The position numbers and the translations under genes are program-made. Under the pieces are notes generated by a model. That model made no database searches, was not told the origin of the DNA, and saw only the letters and a list, made by a program, of their open reading frames with translations. DNA of 64,000 bases, taken from assembly GCA_016714745.1 (NCBI GenBank), contig JADKCG010000019.1, positions 24,392 through 88,391 of the forward strand, given 5' to 3'. Positions 33,849 through 42,182 of this stretch are shown one piece after another (positions within the stretch are counted from its first letter, which is position 1; each line of letters opens with the position of its first letter). The DNA is from Elusimicrobiota bacterium (GTDB lineage Bacteria > Elusimicrobiota > Elusimicrobia > FEN-1173).

Positions 33849-34814
33849 ATGGATACGTTAGGAGACTCAAAAGGTTTCTATTGCAATATCTGTGATAAAA
33901 CATCATATAAGCCTTCCGACCAATCCTGGGTCGCTTGCAACGTTCGGGCGTTTTGCCAAGAACAATTTCAGGTCTGGCGTTGCCGGGACTGCGGCTCTCT
34001 CCACTGCGAGGGTTCCTTTAACGCGAAGCGATACTACGCCGGATACCCCATGAAAACGAGACGACTCGACTACGGCGCACGGGCCGCCTACCGGGGTCTG
34101 GTATCCCGCTTGGAGCGCGAGGGCGTTCCCCGGGGCGCCCGGATCTTGGACTACGGTTGCGGATCTGGGACTTTGGTTGAATATCTGAGACAGGCCGGTT
34201 ATGACGCAAAGGGCTACGATCCCCACGTCCCGGACCATTCGACCGATACGCTTTTACACACGACCTATGACGTCGTTGTCAGCGTTGATGTTTTGGAGCA
34301 TGAAGAGGACCCCGCTGACGCCCTCCGGCGTTTAACAACATTGGTCCGTCCCGGAGGCTGGGTCCTCCTGTCCACGCCCAACGCCACCGGCATTGATCTC
34401 AAACGCCCCGACTATTTCGCCTTGGCGATTCATGCCCCCTACCATCGGCATATTCTCTCCCCGGAGGCGCTCCTCCGGTTGGCCGCCCAGGCGGGGTTAT
34501 CGATTTCGAATTTTTCCCGCCGGCACGTCACCGACACGCCCTGGCCTCTGGCCAACTTCGCCTTGTTCAGGGAATACACGCGGCGGATCGACAACACACT
34601 GGACGCGGCTTTTGATCCGCCCCGGTACGATCTCCTGTGGCGGCACCCCCGCCTGGTGTTTTGGGGCCTCTTGGGATACTTTTTCGGAGATGACTCCCAG
34701 ATGACCGCCTTGTTCCGTCGGTCGGAAAAAGCGATGCCTCCTTCTCGAACAAACCGGGTGAGATCTCCCCGCCGCGAAATCGAGCCGGTCGGCGACCTTG
34801 GAATAATGGCTTAG
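33849..34814 (+). CDS. Zinc-ribbon class I SAM-dependent methyltransferase
   Basis: 321 residues. Zinc ribbon with CNIC and CRDC pairs in the first 50 residues, then motif I ILDYGCGSGTLVEYL, GYDPHVPD, VVVSVDVLEHEEDP, PGGWVLLSTPNATG. The C-terminal third (PYHRHILSPEALLRLAAQAG, WGLLGYFFGDDSQMTALF) aligns with the methyltransferase half of the fusion at 57576-59314, so the two are paralogues. It is divergent from the GMC-glycosyltransferase operon. Substrate unknown; a lipid or glycan tailoring role fits the context. Confidence 0.88.
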   Translation: MDTLGDSKGFYCNICDKTSYKPSDQSWVACNVRAFCQEQFQVWRCRDCGSLHCEGSFNAKRYYAGYPMKTRRLDYGARAAYRGLVSRLEREGVPRGARILDYGCGSGTLVEYLRQAGYDAKGYDPHVPDHSTDTLLHTTYDVVVSVDVLEHEEDPADALRRLTTLVRPGGWVLLSTPNATGIDLKRPDYFALAIHAPYHRHILSPEALLRLAAQAGLSISNFSRRHVTDTPWPLANFALFREYTRRIDNTLDAAFDPPRYDLLWRHPRLVFWGLLGYFFGDDSQMTALFRRSEKAMPPSRTNRVRSPRREIEPVGDLGIMA

Positions 34815-34853
34815 GCAGAAGTCTTCGGCTCGGATCCTTGGCAGGGTCTGCCC

Positions 34854-34882
34854 TTGCCAGTCGATGGGGAGGAGTGTAGAAT
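34854..34882 (+). promoter_or_regulatory. Sigma-70 type promoter of the second ECF operon
   Basis: TTGCCA (34854-34859), 17-base spacer, TAGAAT (34877-34882), 53 bases before the sigma-factor ATG at 34935. Confidence 0.6.
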
Positions 34883-34934
34883 CCTCCCATATGGTCTCAA
34901 CCCTCTTTTTAGAAACACGGATTTTTTTTCATTG

Positions 34935-35483
34935 ATGCAAGAAGGACTTCCCCCGTTTGAGAGAATCTTCGACGAAAACAAGGGCAAGGTTTTCCGCTTG
35001 ATCCTTCGCTTGGTGGGGCGTCCGTCCGAAGCCGAGGACCTCACGCAAAAGGTTTTTCTTCGGGCTTACCAAAAACTTGAAAGTTTTCGCGGAGAAAGTG
35101 AAGTCTTCAGCTGGCTGTATCGAGTGGCCATGAACGTCGCCGTGGACTTTTTGAGGACCGGCGCCGTCCGACACAAGGAGGTGAGTTTGGACACCCCCCT
35201 CCACGCGGGAGAACCGGAAGGGCCTTCTCAATCGGAGGGACTCCCGTCGGCCGATCAGACCCCGGAGGAAACCGCGCTCTCCAGCGAAGTGTCGGAAGCG
35301 GTCCGGCAAGCCATCGCCTCTTTGAGCGAAAACTATCGGGCGCCCCTGATTCTCCGCGATATGGACGGCATGGATTATGAAGAAATCGCCAACGTGTTGC
35401 AACTGATCGTCAGCAATGTGGCCGCTCGCATTTTCAGAGCGAGAAATCAGCTCAAAAAAAAGTTAGCGGGGTGGGTGCAATGA
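34935..35483 (+). CDS. ECF RNA polymerase sigma factor, second copy
   Basis: 182 residues. Region 2 reads EAEDLTQKVFLRAYQKLESF with FRGESEVFSWLYRVAMNVA, region 4 reads SLSENYRAPLILRDMDGMDY followed by EEIANVLQLIVSNVAARIFR. The usual recognition-helix motif GTVKSRIxRAR is changed to SNVAARIFRAR, so its -35 preference may be unusual. The ATG at 34935 agrees with the promoter at 34854-34882; the longer upstream frame would start inside it. The anti-sigma gene follows 79 bases on. Confidence 0.9.
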   Translation: MQEGLPPFERIFDENKGKVFRLILRLVGRPSEAEDLTQKVFLRAYQKLESFRGESEVFSWLYRVAMNVAVDFLRTGAVRHKEVSLDTPLHAGEPEGPSQSEGLPSADQTPEETALSSEVSEAVRQAIASLSENYRAPLILRDMDGMDYEEIANVLQLIVSNVAARIFRARNQLKKKLAGWVQ

Positions 35484-35562
35484 TTTGGGGGTTGCGCCCG
35501 TCTTACTCAGTGGAAGGGTCCGATGCCTGAACGAGGGGCGTGGACCCAGGACGACAAAAACC

Positions 35563-36048
35563 ATGACTAAATGTGATCCCTATAAAAAGTTGATCCAACG
35601 GGCCCTGGACGGGGTTCTCCCTGCCTTGGAAGGAGAAGGTTTGTCTCGGCATCTCGCCACCTGCGCCGAATGCCGAGCGGAACAAGCCGTGATGGGCCGT
35701 ATTCAACGGTTGGTGGTGCGGACCGGAACCCTCCCGGAAGGCGCGGACGTGGGCCCCCATTCGACGCCCGGTTCTACGCCGCGCTCCGGCGGCAGTCCGA
35801 GAGTTCTCCCCTGTGGGTCCGGATATGGAAACCCCTCGCGGCCGTGGGGTTCGCCGTGGGACTGGTTTCAGTGGGCCTGTGGCGCCCCTGGGCGCCCGTC
35901 CCAAAAACCGTTTCATTTCAGGAGGACCCCCTGCTTTCAGCTTCCAACCAATCGGCGCGTTCCACCGAGGAACGGACGCGGGCCGATGAACGGGCGCGAT
36001 GGATTCTCCGGGGGGTGCCGCTGTGAGCGATGGGAGAGAACGACTTAG
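35563..36048 (+). CDS. Zinc-type anti-sigma factor, 5' part
   Basis: About the first 66 codons are in the true frame. ALDGVLPALEGEGLSRHLAT with HLATCAECRAE is the zinc-binding anti-sigma motif (His-x3-Cys-x2-Cys). After GADVG the frame turns into low-complexity residues. One C added to the CCCCC run at 35754-35758 leads into the frame ending at 36026, which supplies the membrane part. Confidence 0.78.
   Translation: MTKCDPYKKLIQRALDGVLPALEGEGLSRHLATCAECRAEQAVMGRIQRLVVRTGTLPEGADVGPHSTPGSTPRSGGSPRVLPCGSGYGNPSRPWGSPWDWFQWACGAPGRPSQKPFHFRRTPCFQLPTNRRVPPRNGRGPMNGRDGFSGGCRCERWERTT
35670..36026 (+). CDS. Zinc-type anti-sigma factor, 3' part
   Basis: Real sequence starts near 35756 with PPFDARFYAALRRQ, then a membrane segment (PLAAVGFAVGLVSVGLW) and a polar tail. 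With the 5' part the protein is about 154 residues, a normal length for a one-pass anti-sigma factor that would hold the sigma factor encoded upstream. Its TGA overlaps a GTG start (36023). Confidence 0.72.
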   Translation: MPSGTSRDGPYSTVGGADRNPPGRRGRGPPFDARFYAALRRQSESSPLWVRIWKPLAAVGFAVGLVSVGLWRPWAPVPKTVSFQEDPLLSASNQSARSTEERTRADERARWILRGVPL

Positions 36049-37021
36049 GCGGACCAAAACAGCCGTGTGCACCGTCCTGATGGCGGCGGCGATGACCCAC
36101 GCGATGGACCACCGGGCGGAATACGCTCGAGAAATTGGAATGGGCCGCGAAATCCGCGAAGCCCAGCAAGACTACTATGCGGAAACACGGCGAACCCAAG
36201 CGGAAAGCGGACGCGATGTGATCGATGCGGAAGGCGTGCGGGTCCGCGTGGAACAGTATCTGCTCCGACCCGCTCCGAACCAAGTGGAAACCCGAATCTT
36301 CAACTCCCGCGAAGGGCGGACCGACCAATTTTCAGCTCTGAAAACCTTTAACAAAGCTCTTCCCGAACAGTTGTCGGATCTCGGTCCCACGTTTTCTCTC
36401 GAATCCGAAGCCCTCCTGACGTTTAACGATTCCCTCCTTTCGCTTTCCGGATTGTATTTAACCGAAATCGACAGACGGTTCAGCCATGGGGACCACCGTT
36501 ATCGCGAATGGGGGACCGGCGGATTTACGGTCGCCCATCCGAGCGGGCTGTCGGCGTACCACCTCTTTGCCCGGCTCGACATTCAGGTGAATGGAGTCAC
36601 CAAGGTCGAACTCAAGAACCAGGCCGCCTGGCCCTACGACCTGTACCGTTCCGCCAGCTTTTTCCTGCCACTGCCTTCCAGCCGATTTGCGGACGGAACC
36701 GGCGGGCTCACGGGGAATAAGCCGACCACGGAAAACAATAACGAGATCTCCCCCTGGCAGGGATATGCCTCGTTCCTGTTCGATGGCGGGAGCTCCCTGT
36801 CGATGAACGGCGCCGTCACCGACCCGGCGGGAAATCTCCGCCCCTTGGTTTTCGGCGAAACCTGGACAGACAAGGATTATTTCAACAATCTATCCATTCG
36901 CGCCACCGAATTCGGAGGAGACGAAATCCGCTTGCTGATTCCCCTCACGGCGACCAGCGGTCCTTTCATGCTCCAGCCCTTTTCAAACAATGCGACCAAT
37001 GGCCTTCAATTTTTTCCGTGA
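36023..37021 (+). CDS. Secreted protein of unknown function
   Basis: 332 residues from a GTG overlapping the anti-sigma stop (GTGA). A signal-like stretch TAVCTVLMAAAMTHA is at about 13-28, followed by a charged helix (EIREAQQDYYAETRRTQAES) and a long beta-rich part with aromatic strands (FTVAHPSGLSAYHLFARLDI, GYASFLFDGGSSL). Presumably exported. Its place right after the anti-sigma gene suggests control by that sigma factor. No family recognised. Confidence 0.75.
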   Translation: MSDGRERLRRTKTAVCTVLMAAAMTHAMDHRAEYAREIGMGREIREAQQDYYAETRRTQAESGRDVIDAEGVRVRVEQYLLRPAPNQVETRIFNSREGRTDQFSALKTFNKALPEQLSDLGPTFSLESEALLTFNDSLLSLSGLYLTEIDRRFSHGDHRYREWGTGGFTVAHPSGLSAYHLFARLDIQVNGVTKVELKNQAAWPYDLYRSASFFLPLPSSRFADGTGGLTGNKPTTENNNEISPWQGYASFLFDGGSSLSMNGAVTDPAGNLRPLVFGETWTDKDYFNNLSIRATEFGGDEIRLLIPLTATSGPFMLQPFSNNATNGLQFFP

Positions 37022-37119
37022 CGGCTCTGACCCTCCCCGTCGACGCGGGCCGCCCGCCTTTCCGATCCCAGCGGACGTGGACAGGGGTTCCAACATATTT
37101 ATGATCATCGGCCCTTGTG

Positions 37120-38364
37120 ATGAGATCGTTTAAACCCCATAAAAAGAGCCGGGGCTTCCTCCCGCTTTTTAAAATCACCGCCGCTTTTTTGGTGGCGTGG
37201 ACCGCGGCGCCATTGAAAGCGGGACCGAAAATCCTTCCCCTCTTTAACGCCAGCCTCCAAGGGGGTGGATCCTATTTCAATGACCAGTCCACGGGGTTTA
37301 AGGGGACGGGCTATCTGGAGGTCGTCCCCGTTCTTGAATTCTCCGACCGCTTCGCGCTTCTTCCCCTGGTCCGCGCCAGCTACTCCGGCAGTCAAACCGC
37401 GATCCGCATCATCGACGAACAAACGCTTTTTGAACAGGAACAAGCCACCCAAGTCGAGATGGGGGGCACCTGGCGATTCGCCTCCGATTGGAAATTGGCG
37501 GGCGCGGCCGGAGGCGCGGCCACCTTCCTGAAGGAAACCGCCGACGAAACGTGGGGCGACGGACTCTACGACCACCGCCACCTCTACGCCAACCTGGCGG
37601 TGGAACGAAAGTTCAGGCCCTGGGGCCGCCCGTCCCTTTGGCGGGTCGGGGCCGAACTCGCCGAGACCCGCTTCCCCAACTATGAAACTCTGGCCAGCCA
37701 GGTGGGACAGGCGTTGGCGGGAACCCACACGCTTGACGTTCGCTCCACCCAACTTTTTTTTCGGGGAGAAAGCGCCCTGACGGGGCGGTTGTACTCCACC
37801 TACGATCTTCGCCTCACCGTGGACGACTACGCCGACCAGAAGGTGGTCACCCCAACGGGTTATTCCAACGATGAAAATCGCCAAGATTGGCGCTCTCTGG
37901 TGCGCGGACGGCTGGACTTCGCCCTTCTTCCCAAGAAGGCCCGGCAATTGAACGTGGGGATGGAACTCTCCGCCAAGGTGCGGGATTCCAACCAAAACGA
38001 GTTGGATCCCGTTCGGGGAGATTTCTTCGCCGGATACTACGACTATTACGAATTCGCCGCCGCGCCGTCGGTCATGCTTCGATGGGATCGATCCCGCGCC
38101 GTCTTAACATTGGGCGCCGACGTGGCCCGCCGCCAATACCCTCGCCGCCCCGCCCAAAACGAAGCGGGTCTTAGCGGCTCGGAAGATCTTGTGACCTGGT
38201 TAACCACGGGACATCTCCAGTTTTCCATCCCTGTTCACGGAAACCTCCGCGCCGTCACGAGCGTTCAGCGGGTGTGGGCGGATTCGAACACGAATTATCA
38301 GGGATTTTACACCTACGATTACACCTCGTTCAGTTACCTGGCCGGGTTTTCTTATGCCTACTGA
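37120..38364 (+). CDS. Outer-membrane beta-barrel protein
   Basis: 414 residues. Signal peptide (ITAAFLVAWTAAPLKAG), then alternating amphipathic strands with aromatic girdles (GYLEVVPVLEFSDRFALLPL, FAGYYDYYEFAAAPSVMLRW, LAGFSYAY at the end). The C-terminal aromatic residue fits the BAM recognition signal. I infer a porin-like or assembly-partner barrel. GTG at 37117 is an alternative start. It overlaps the next gene by 11 bases. Confidence 0.82.
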   Translation: MRSFKPHKKSRGFLPLFKITAAFLVAWTAAPLKAGPKILPLFNASLQGGGSYFNDQSTGFKGTGYLEVVPVLEFSDRFALLPLVRASYSGSQTAIRIIDEQTLFEQEQATQVEMGGTWRFASDWKLAGAAGGAATFLKETADETWGDGLYDHRHLYANLAVERKFRPWGRPSLWRVGAELAETRFPNYETLASQVGQALAGTHTLDVRSTQLFFRGESALTGRLYSTYDLRLTVDDYADQKVVTPTGYSNDENRQDWRSLVRGRLDFALLPKKARQLNVGMELSAKVRDSNQNELDPVRGDFFAGYYDYYEFAAAPSVMLRWDRSRAVLTLGADVARRQYPRRPAQNEAGLSGSEDLVTWLTTGHLQFSIPVHGNLRAVTSVQRVWADSNTNYQGFYTYDYTSFSYLAGFSYAY

Positions 38365-39358
38365 CCGCCGCCGTTGGCGAACGGCCATGGTCGCGGGCGT
38401 TATACTGGGGTCCCTGGGCACGTTGCCGTCCGCGGCGGAAGACTTCATCCGGCTCCTCAGCCCGGAAACGTTCGTGGTCACGGAGGTGGACCCGGCCCTC
38501 CAGGGAATGGTGGACCTGCCGGGACTTCGCAAAATCGAAGTGATCGTTGAACCGTTTCTGCCCGCCCCGGGCGAAACGCCGCGCCGGTACCAATGGGACG
38601 TTTTGTCGGGAAGTTTCCAAGGCCGGATCCGACTGTTCCCGGGACTTAATCTGGTCCGGTTGAGATCTCCGGGAAAACAGGTCATGACCGTGGCGGGCTT
38701 CTATCACCCAAGCGCAGACGTCTCGCAGAAACCCTGGGGCACATCCACCCCGGTGGTCCTGGCGGAACCGAGGGAACTGAGGGTGACTCACCCGCAGGTT
38801 CCCGTGGACGGATTTTTGACCACGCCGGGCGTGACCGCGGTGGACGTTCTCGCTCTTTCCTCCGAACATATTCTCTTGATGCGGGGAGGCGATGGAACCG
38901 GGACCCGCTTGACCCTCCGACAGGCGGCCGTCAAAGACCTCCGTTTCCAAACCACGGCGGACCTGAGCGTGGGAGACAACATTCTCCTGATCCGGCCCGG
39001 CGCCGTCCCGGCCGCCGAGGTGGCCGTGCGGTCCGTGTTTTTTGAGCCGGAAAATCCCCGCCTTTCACTGGACACTCCCCAAACCAAGGAAGGCCGGATC
39101 CTGGTGCGAGGCCGCGCGAAAAAATCGGGATCTCGCGTCAGGGTGAAAGCGAGCGGGCTTGTGGGAGGGCCCAGGGGAACGCTGACACGACGTTTTTTTT
39201 ACGATCAAGAAATTATCTCTGACCGAACCGGCCGCTTCGAAACCCAGGTTTTCCTGGGGAACCTCGCTGAAATAAAGAATTTTCCCTTGGTGGAAGTGTG
39301 GGTCGGGAAAGATTACGCGGCGAAGGTTTTGCTGGACATCGGTTCCATTCAACGATAA
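38354..39358 (+). CDS. Secreted Ig-like/beta-sandwich protein
   Basis: 334 residues. Signal peptide ending LPSAAE (about residue 28), then at least three beta-rich repeats (e.g. FPGLNLVRLRSPGKQVMTVA, VGDNILLIRPGAVPAAEVAV, EGRILVRGRAKKSGSRVRVK). No catalytic motif. The start overlaps the end of the barrel gene, so the two are coupled and may act together at the outer membrane. Confidence 0.75.
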   Translation: MPTDRRRWRTAMVAGVILGSLGTLPSAAEDFIRLLSPETFVVTEVDPALQGMVDLPGLRKIEVIVEPFLPAPGETPRRYQWDVLSGSFQGRIRLFPGLNLVRLRSPGKQVMTVAGFYHPSADVSQKPWGTSTPVVLAEPRELRVTHPQVPVDGFLTTPGVTAVDVLALSSEHILLMRGGDGTGTRLTLRQAAVKDLRFQTTADLSVGDNILLIRPGAVPAAEVAVRSVFFEPENPRLSLDTPQTKEGRILVRGRAKKSGSRVRVKASGLVGGPRGTLTRRFFYDQEIISDRTGRFETQVFLGNLAEIKNFPLVEVWVGKDYAAKVLLDIGSIQR

Positions 39359-39398
39359 CGGCACCAAGCAAACCGACCTAAAGGAGAGGGGGTAAAAC

Positions 39399-40067
39399 AT
39401 GCGCAAAATTCCGTTGATTCAGGTCATCGCCGCTTTTCTTTTAATGGGAATGTGGGCGGGAGCTTCCGGAGGAATTTCATGGCTTCTCCTCCACCGCTGG
39501 TCCGGGGCGGGGCCTTTCTTGTATTTCGCCGCGTTCGCCGTCGCCTGGGTGATCGTCGGGGTGGGGATCCACCGCGCCCTGATGGCTTTTTTTCCTCTCT
39601 TGGAAGGAGAGGTGCCACCGGGATCCCGGCAGGAGTTCATTTACCATGTGTTCTATTTGCCGTTTCTCTTTTTCTTGTTCTATCCGCTCGCGCTCCCGAA
39701 AATGATCCCCATCCCGCTCACACGGCTCTTCTTTTGGTGTTTCGGCGCGCGATTGGGCCGAAACACCTACCCCGGCGCGTGCATGATTTTCGATCCGCAT
39801 TTCGTCACGTTGGGGGATAACGTGATTTTGGGTTACCAATCCTCTCTGATCCCCCACGCGATTGAAGGAGAGAACCGGTTGTCGCACACCCCCATCCGGA
39901 TCGGAAACAACGCCGTGATCGGCGTCAACGCGGTGATCCTGGGCGGCGTCACGGTGGGGGAAAGGGCCGTGGTCGCGGCGGGCGCGGTGGTTCCCAAATC
40001 CACGGTGATCCCGCCTCGAGAGATCTGGGGAGGCCTGCCCGCCCGCCGGATCGGCTTAGTCGAATAG
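39399..40067 (+). CDS. Membrane-anchored left-handed beta-helix acyltransferase
   Basis: 222 residues. Three membrane segments, then hexapeptide coils: VTLGDNVILGYQSSLIPHAI, IRIGNNAVIGVNAVILGGVT, VGERAVVAAGAVVPKSTVIP. Paralogue of 29917-30621, with the same EIWGGLPARRI-type end. A strong AAGGAGAGGGGG ribosome site precedes the ATG. Last gene of the second ECF operon; it may O-acylate an exported glycan or lipid. Confidence 0.87.
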   Translation: MRKIPLIQVIAAFLLMGMWAGASGGISWLLLHRWSGAGPFLYFAAFAVAWVIVGVGIHRALMAFFPLLEGEVPPGSRQEFIYHVFYLPFLFFLFYPLALPKMIPIPLTRLFFWCFGARLGRNTYPGACMIFDPHFVTLGDNVILGYQSSLIPHAIEGENRLSHTPIRIGNNAVIGVNAVILGGVTVGERAVVAAGAVVPKSTVIPPREIWGGLPARRIGLVE

Positions 40068-40141
40068 GAAACGATTCCCTTCCCCGTCCCGTTCCCCCTT
40101 CCTGCCGGCGCGATGGCGAACCGCGCCATCGGTGGCCGGGC

Positions 40142-40672
40142 TCACACGGACCCCGGGGCGGTTCTCTCAAGGTTTGTCGCGGGGCTTCCGATGCGGTCCA
40201 GGAATTCGTCCAATGGAGATCGATCGCCACGGCGTCGATGGAGGATCTCCCGAAAACTGTCCCGCAGTCCCTGGAAGTTCAGGAGCCGCGCCTCCACTTC
40301 CGACAAACGCAGTTGAAAGTTCCCGGACCCCAGCGCGTGGAGAACAATGCCCTGGTTCTCCAACATCCGGACCAGCGGGACCGGCAGGGGCACCCGCCAG
40401 ACGGTCAACCGGAGCCCTTTGCCCACCCAGTAGAGCAGGCGGAAGAGGCCCAGCGCCACCACCACCACCGCCGCCTGCCGGCACTCCCTGACGGACAGCG
40501 GGCCGCCGTGGGAGTCCAACACCCCCTGGAGCGGAACCCGGTGTTCCGGCACCAGAACGAACCCCGCGATCGCCCCCTCCTTCTTAGAACATCCCTGCGC
40601 GTTCAGCACCCCACCCGCACCGTCCCCGCCGCCCGGCCCGCCCGGTCCAGCGCCGCCAATTTTCTTGTCCAT
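40142..40672 (-). CDS. Gly-rich membrane-associated protein of unknown function
   Basis: 176 residues from an ATG at 40672 with an AAGGGG site upstream. A Gly/Pro-rich N-terminus (GGAGPGGPGGGDGAGG) is followed by LVPEHRVPLQGVLDSHGGPL, one or two hydrophobic segments (AAVVVVALGLFRLLYWV), and an acidic/basic helical tail (LRDSFREILHRRRGDRSPL). It lies downstream of the radical-SAM gene on the same strand (84-bp gap) and may be its partner. No family recognised. Confidence 0.62.
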   Translation of the reverse strand: MDKKIGGAGPGGPGGGDGAGGVLNAQGCSKKEGAIAGFVLVPEHRVPLQGVLDSHGGPLSVRECRQAAVVVVALGLFRLLYWVGKGLRLTVWRVPLPVPLVRMLENQGIVLHALGSGNFQLRLSEVEARLLNFQGLRDSFREILHRRRGDRSPLDEFLDRIGSPATNLERTAPGSV

Positions 40673-40756
40673 GGAACACCCCTTAAGAGTAGGACGGGGA
40701 TGGCAAAAGGAAAATTGCACCCCGATCCGGCTTAATTACTAATCCCCCCAACCCCA

Positions 40757-41857
40757 TCATTTCGATAGAGCCGACTGGGTGGCGTCCAGTCTCGCTTCAT
40801 CAGCGAGCTCTCTTATGGGCATCGTGATCGGCTCCATGGTTTTGACTCCAAGAGAAGAAGGTTGGAGCGCCGAGCTTCCCGCCTGCGGCGAGCGCCGATG
40901 CCGCGCCAAACCCCGGAACCAACGAACGGGGGCGTTCAGAGCGGCGAGCAGACCGTCTTTCATGCGATTCATCAGTTCCTTTCTCACCACTCCATCCATT
41001 TTTTCGAGCATGTCGTGCCGCAAAGGATCCTTGCAGGCCGCGCATATTGCTGGCCATTGGCCGCAACGGAGGATTTCCCGCTTGCGAGCTTCAATGTCGC
41101 CCCACGATTCATGACGGACGTTACCCAGAACGTTCTCGCGGCGCATGTCGTGGGCGCAGTGAAGCACCTCGCCTTTCCAACTGATGAAGGGCATCACGGC
41201 GGAGCGCACGCAGGGGCGGCCGTTCAGTCCCGCACGATCCACCGTGGACATTCCCGCCACCACCGAGGCGGACCCCGCACGGTCATGCATCCGTTGTGCG
41301 CGAAAATGCGTGATGCCCCGTTTCCTCCAGAAGGCCTGTATGTCCGCTTCGCTCTCGGCGTTTTCCGCCGTGACGATGTAGTTGATTTGGACGCGCGTGC
41401 GTCCCCCGGCCAAGCGGGCAGTGCGCACGGCGTAATCAACATGGCCTAATGTTTTCTCCATTTTCGCGCCGGGCATGTTTTTTTCGTAGGTGGCGGGGTC
41501 CAGTCCGTTGAAACTGATGTCCAGGGTGTCCAGCCCGGCCGCCAGCAGCGGGGGCAGGGTCTTGTCCGTCAGGTTGGTGCCGTTGGTGGTCACCCACGTG
41601 TGTGTTTTGGGGAAGCGGGCCTTGACCATCCGAACGAATTCCGGCAGCCGCGGGTGGAGCGTCGGCTCGCCCATGCCGACGAACGACACGGAGTCCATCC
41701 CCCCCAACGTCAGGCCGTCTAATAAACGCGAGAACGTTTCCCGGCTCATCATCCCGGATTCCGGAATCAGTTCCCGCGGACAATAGCGGCAGTGGACGTT
41801 GCAGAGACTGGACACTTCCACTTCAAAGATACGGAGGCCCAACAATTTCGAGATCAT
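40757..41857 (-). CDS. Radical SAM/SPASM-domain protein
   Basis: 366 residues. The [4Fe-4S]-AdoMet motif CNVHCRYC is at about residues 18-25, followed by SFVGMGEPTLHPRL and WVTTNGTNL. The C-terminal half has a SPASM-type cysteine pattern: CVRSAVMPFISWKGEVLHCA ... PAICAACKD. Family members modify peptides or act in cofactor, tRNA and glycan chemistry. ATG at 41857 overlaps the stop of a 48-residue peptide gene (CCATGA), which favours a peptide substrate. The C-terminal 80 residues beyond the SPASM are basic and without assigned domain. Confidence 0.88.
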   Translation of the reverse strand: MISKLLGLRIFEVEVSSLCNVHCRYCPRELIPESGMMSRETFSRLLDGLTLGGMDSVSFVGMGEPTLHPRLPEFVRMVKARFPKTHTWVTTNGTNLTDKTLPPLLAAGLDTLDISFNGLDPATYEKNMPGAKMEKTLGHVDYAVRTARLAGGRTRVQINYIVTAENAESEADIQAFWRKRGITHFRAQRMHDRAGSASVVAGMSTVDRAGLNGRPCVRSAVMPFISWKGEVLHCAHDMRRENVLGNVRHESWGDIEARKREILRCGQWPAICAACKDPLRHDMLEKMDGVVRKELMNRMKDGLLAALNAPVRWFRGLARHRRSPQAGSSALQPSSLGVKTMEPITMPIRELADEARLDATQSALSK

Positions 41858-42000
41858 GGCAAGACTCCTTTTATTTTGTTTTCGACCGCGTTCATCGCTT
41901 GCTCCTGTTCGGAATGGGATCGTCCCCGCGGGATGAAATCCGTTCCCCAAACCGTTACCCCCATCATCTCGACCTGTTGCCCCAAAGGAATATTTCTCAT
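41854..42000 (-). CDS. 48-residue peptide coupled to radical SAM gene (candidate RiPP precursor)
   Basis: Begins MRNIPLGQQVEMMGVTVWG and ends ENKIKGVLP. It has a near-ideal ribosome site, GAGGAGG, 6-7 bases before the ATG, and its TGA overlaps the radical-SAM start. There is no signal peptide or membrane segment. A middle stretch with Thr, Trp, Asp, Arg, Ser and His (VTVWGTDFIPRGRSHS) could be the modified part. The gene is shorter than usual calling cut-offs. Identity as a precursor is inference from coupling alone. Confidence 0.6.
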   Translation of the reverse strand: MRNIPLGQQVEMMGVTVWGTDFIPRGRSHSEQEQAMNAVENKIKGVLP

Positions 42001-42148
42001 GGTTGCCTCCTCTATATCGGAGAGAGTTCCACCGCCCGGCCTTTCCTTGCCACCAGTTTACCGAACACATATTTCACCTGGATTTCAGTCAGGTTACACC
42101 CATGTTAAATCTGAAAAACCTCTAGGCTCAGGGTGAAAGGGCTTGCAC

Positions 42149-42176
42149 TTGCGGAAATTGTAAATAGGGGTATACT
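42149..42176 (+). promoter_or_regulatory. Promoter of the first FG-GAP/PorV/kinase operon
   Basis: TTGCGG (42149-42154), 16-base spacer, TATACT (42171-42176). The ATG at 42183 is only 6 bases beyond, so the transcript would be leaderless. Confidence 0.5.
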
Positions 42177-42182
42177 AAACCC

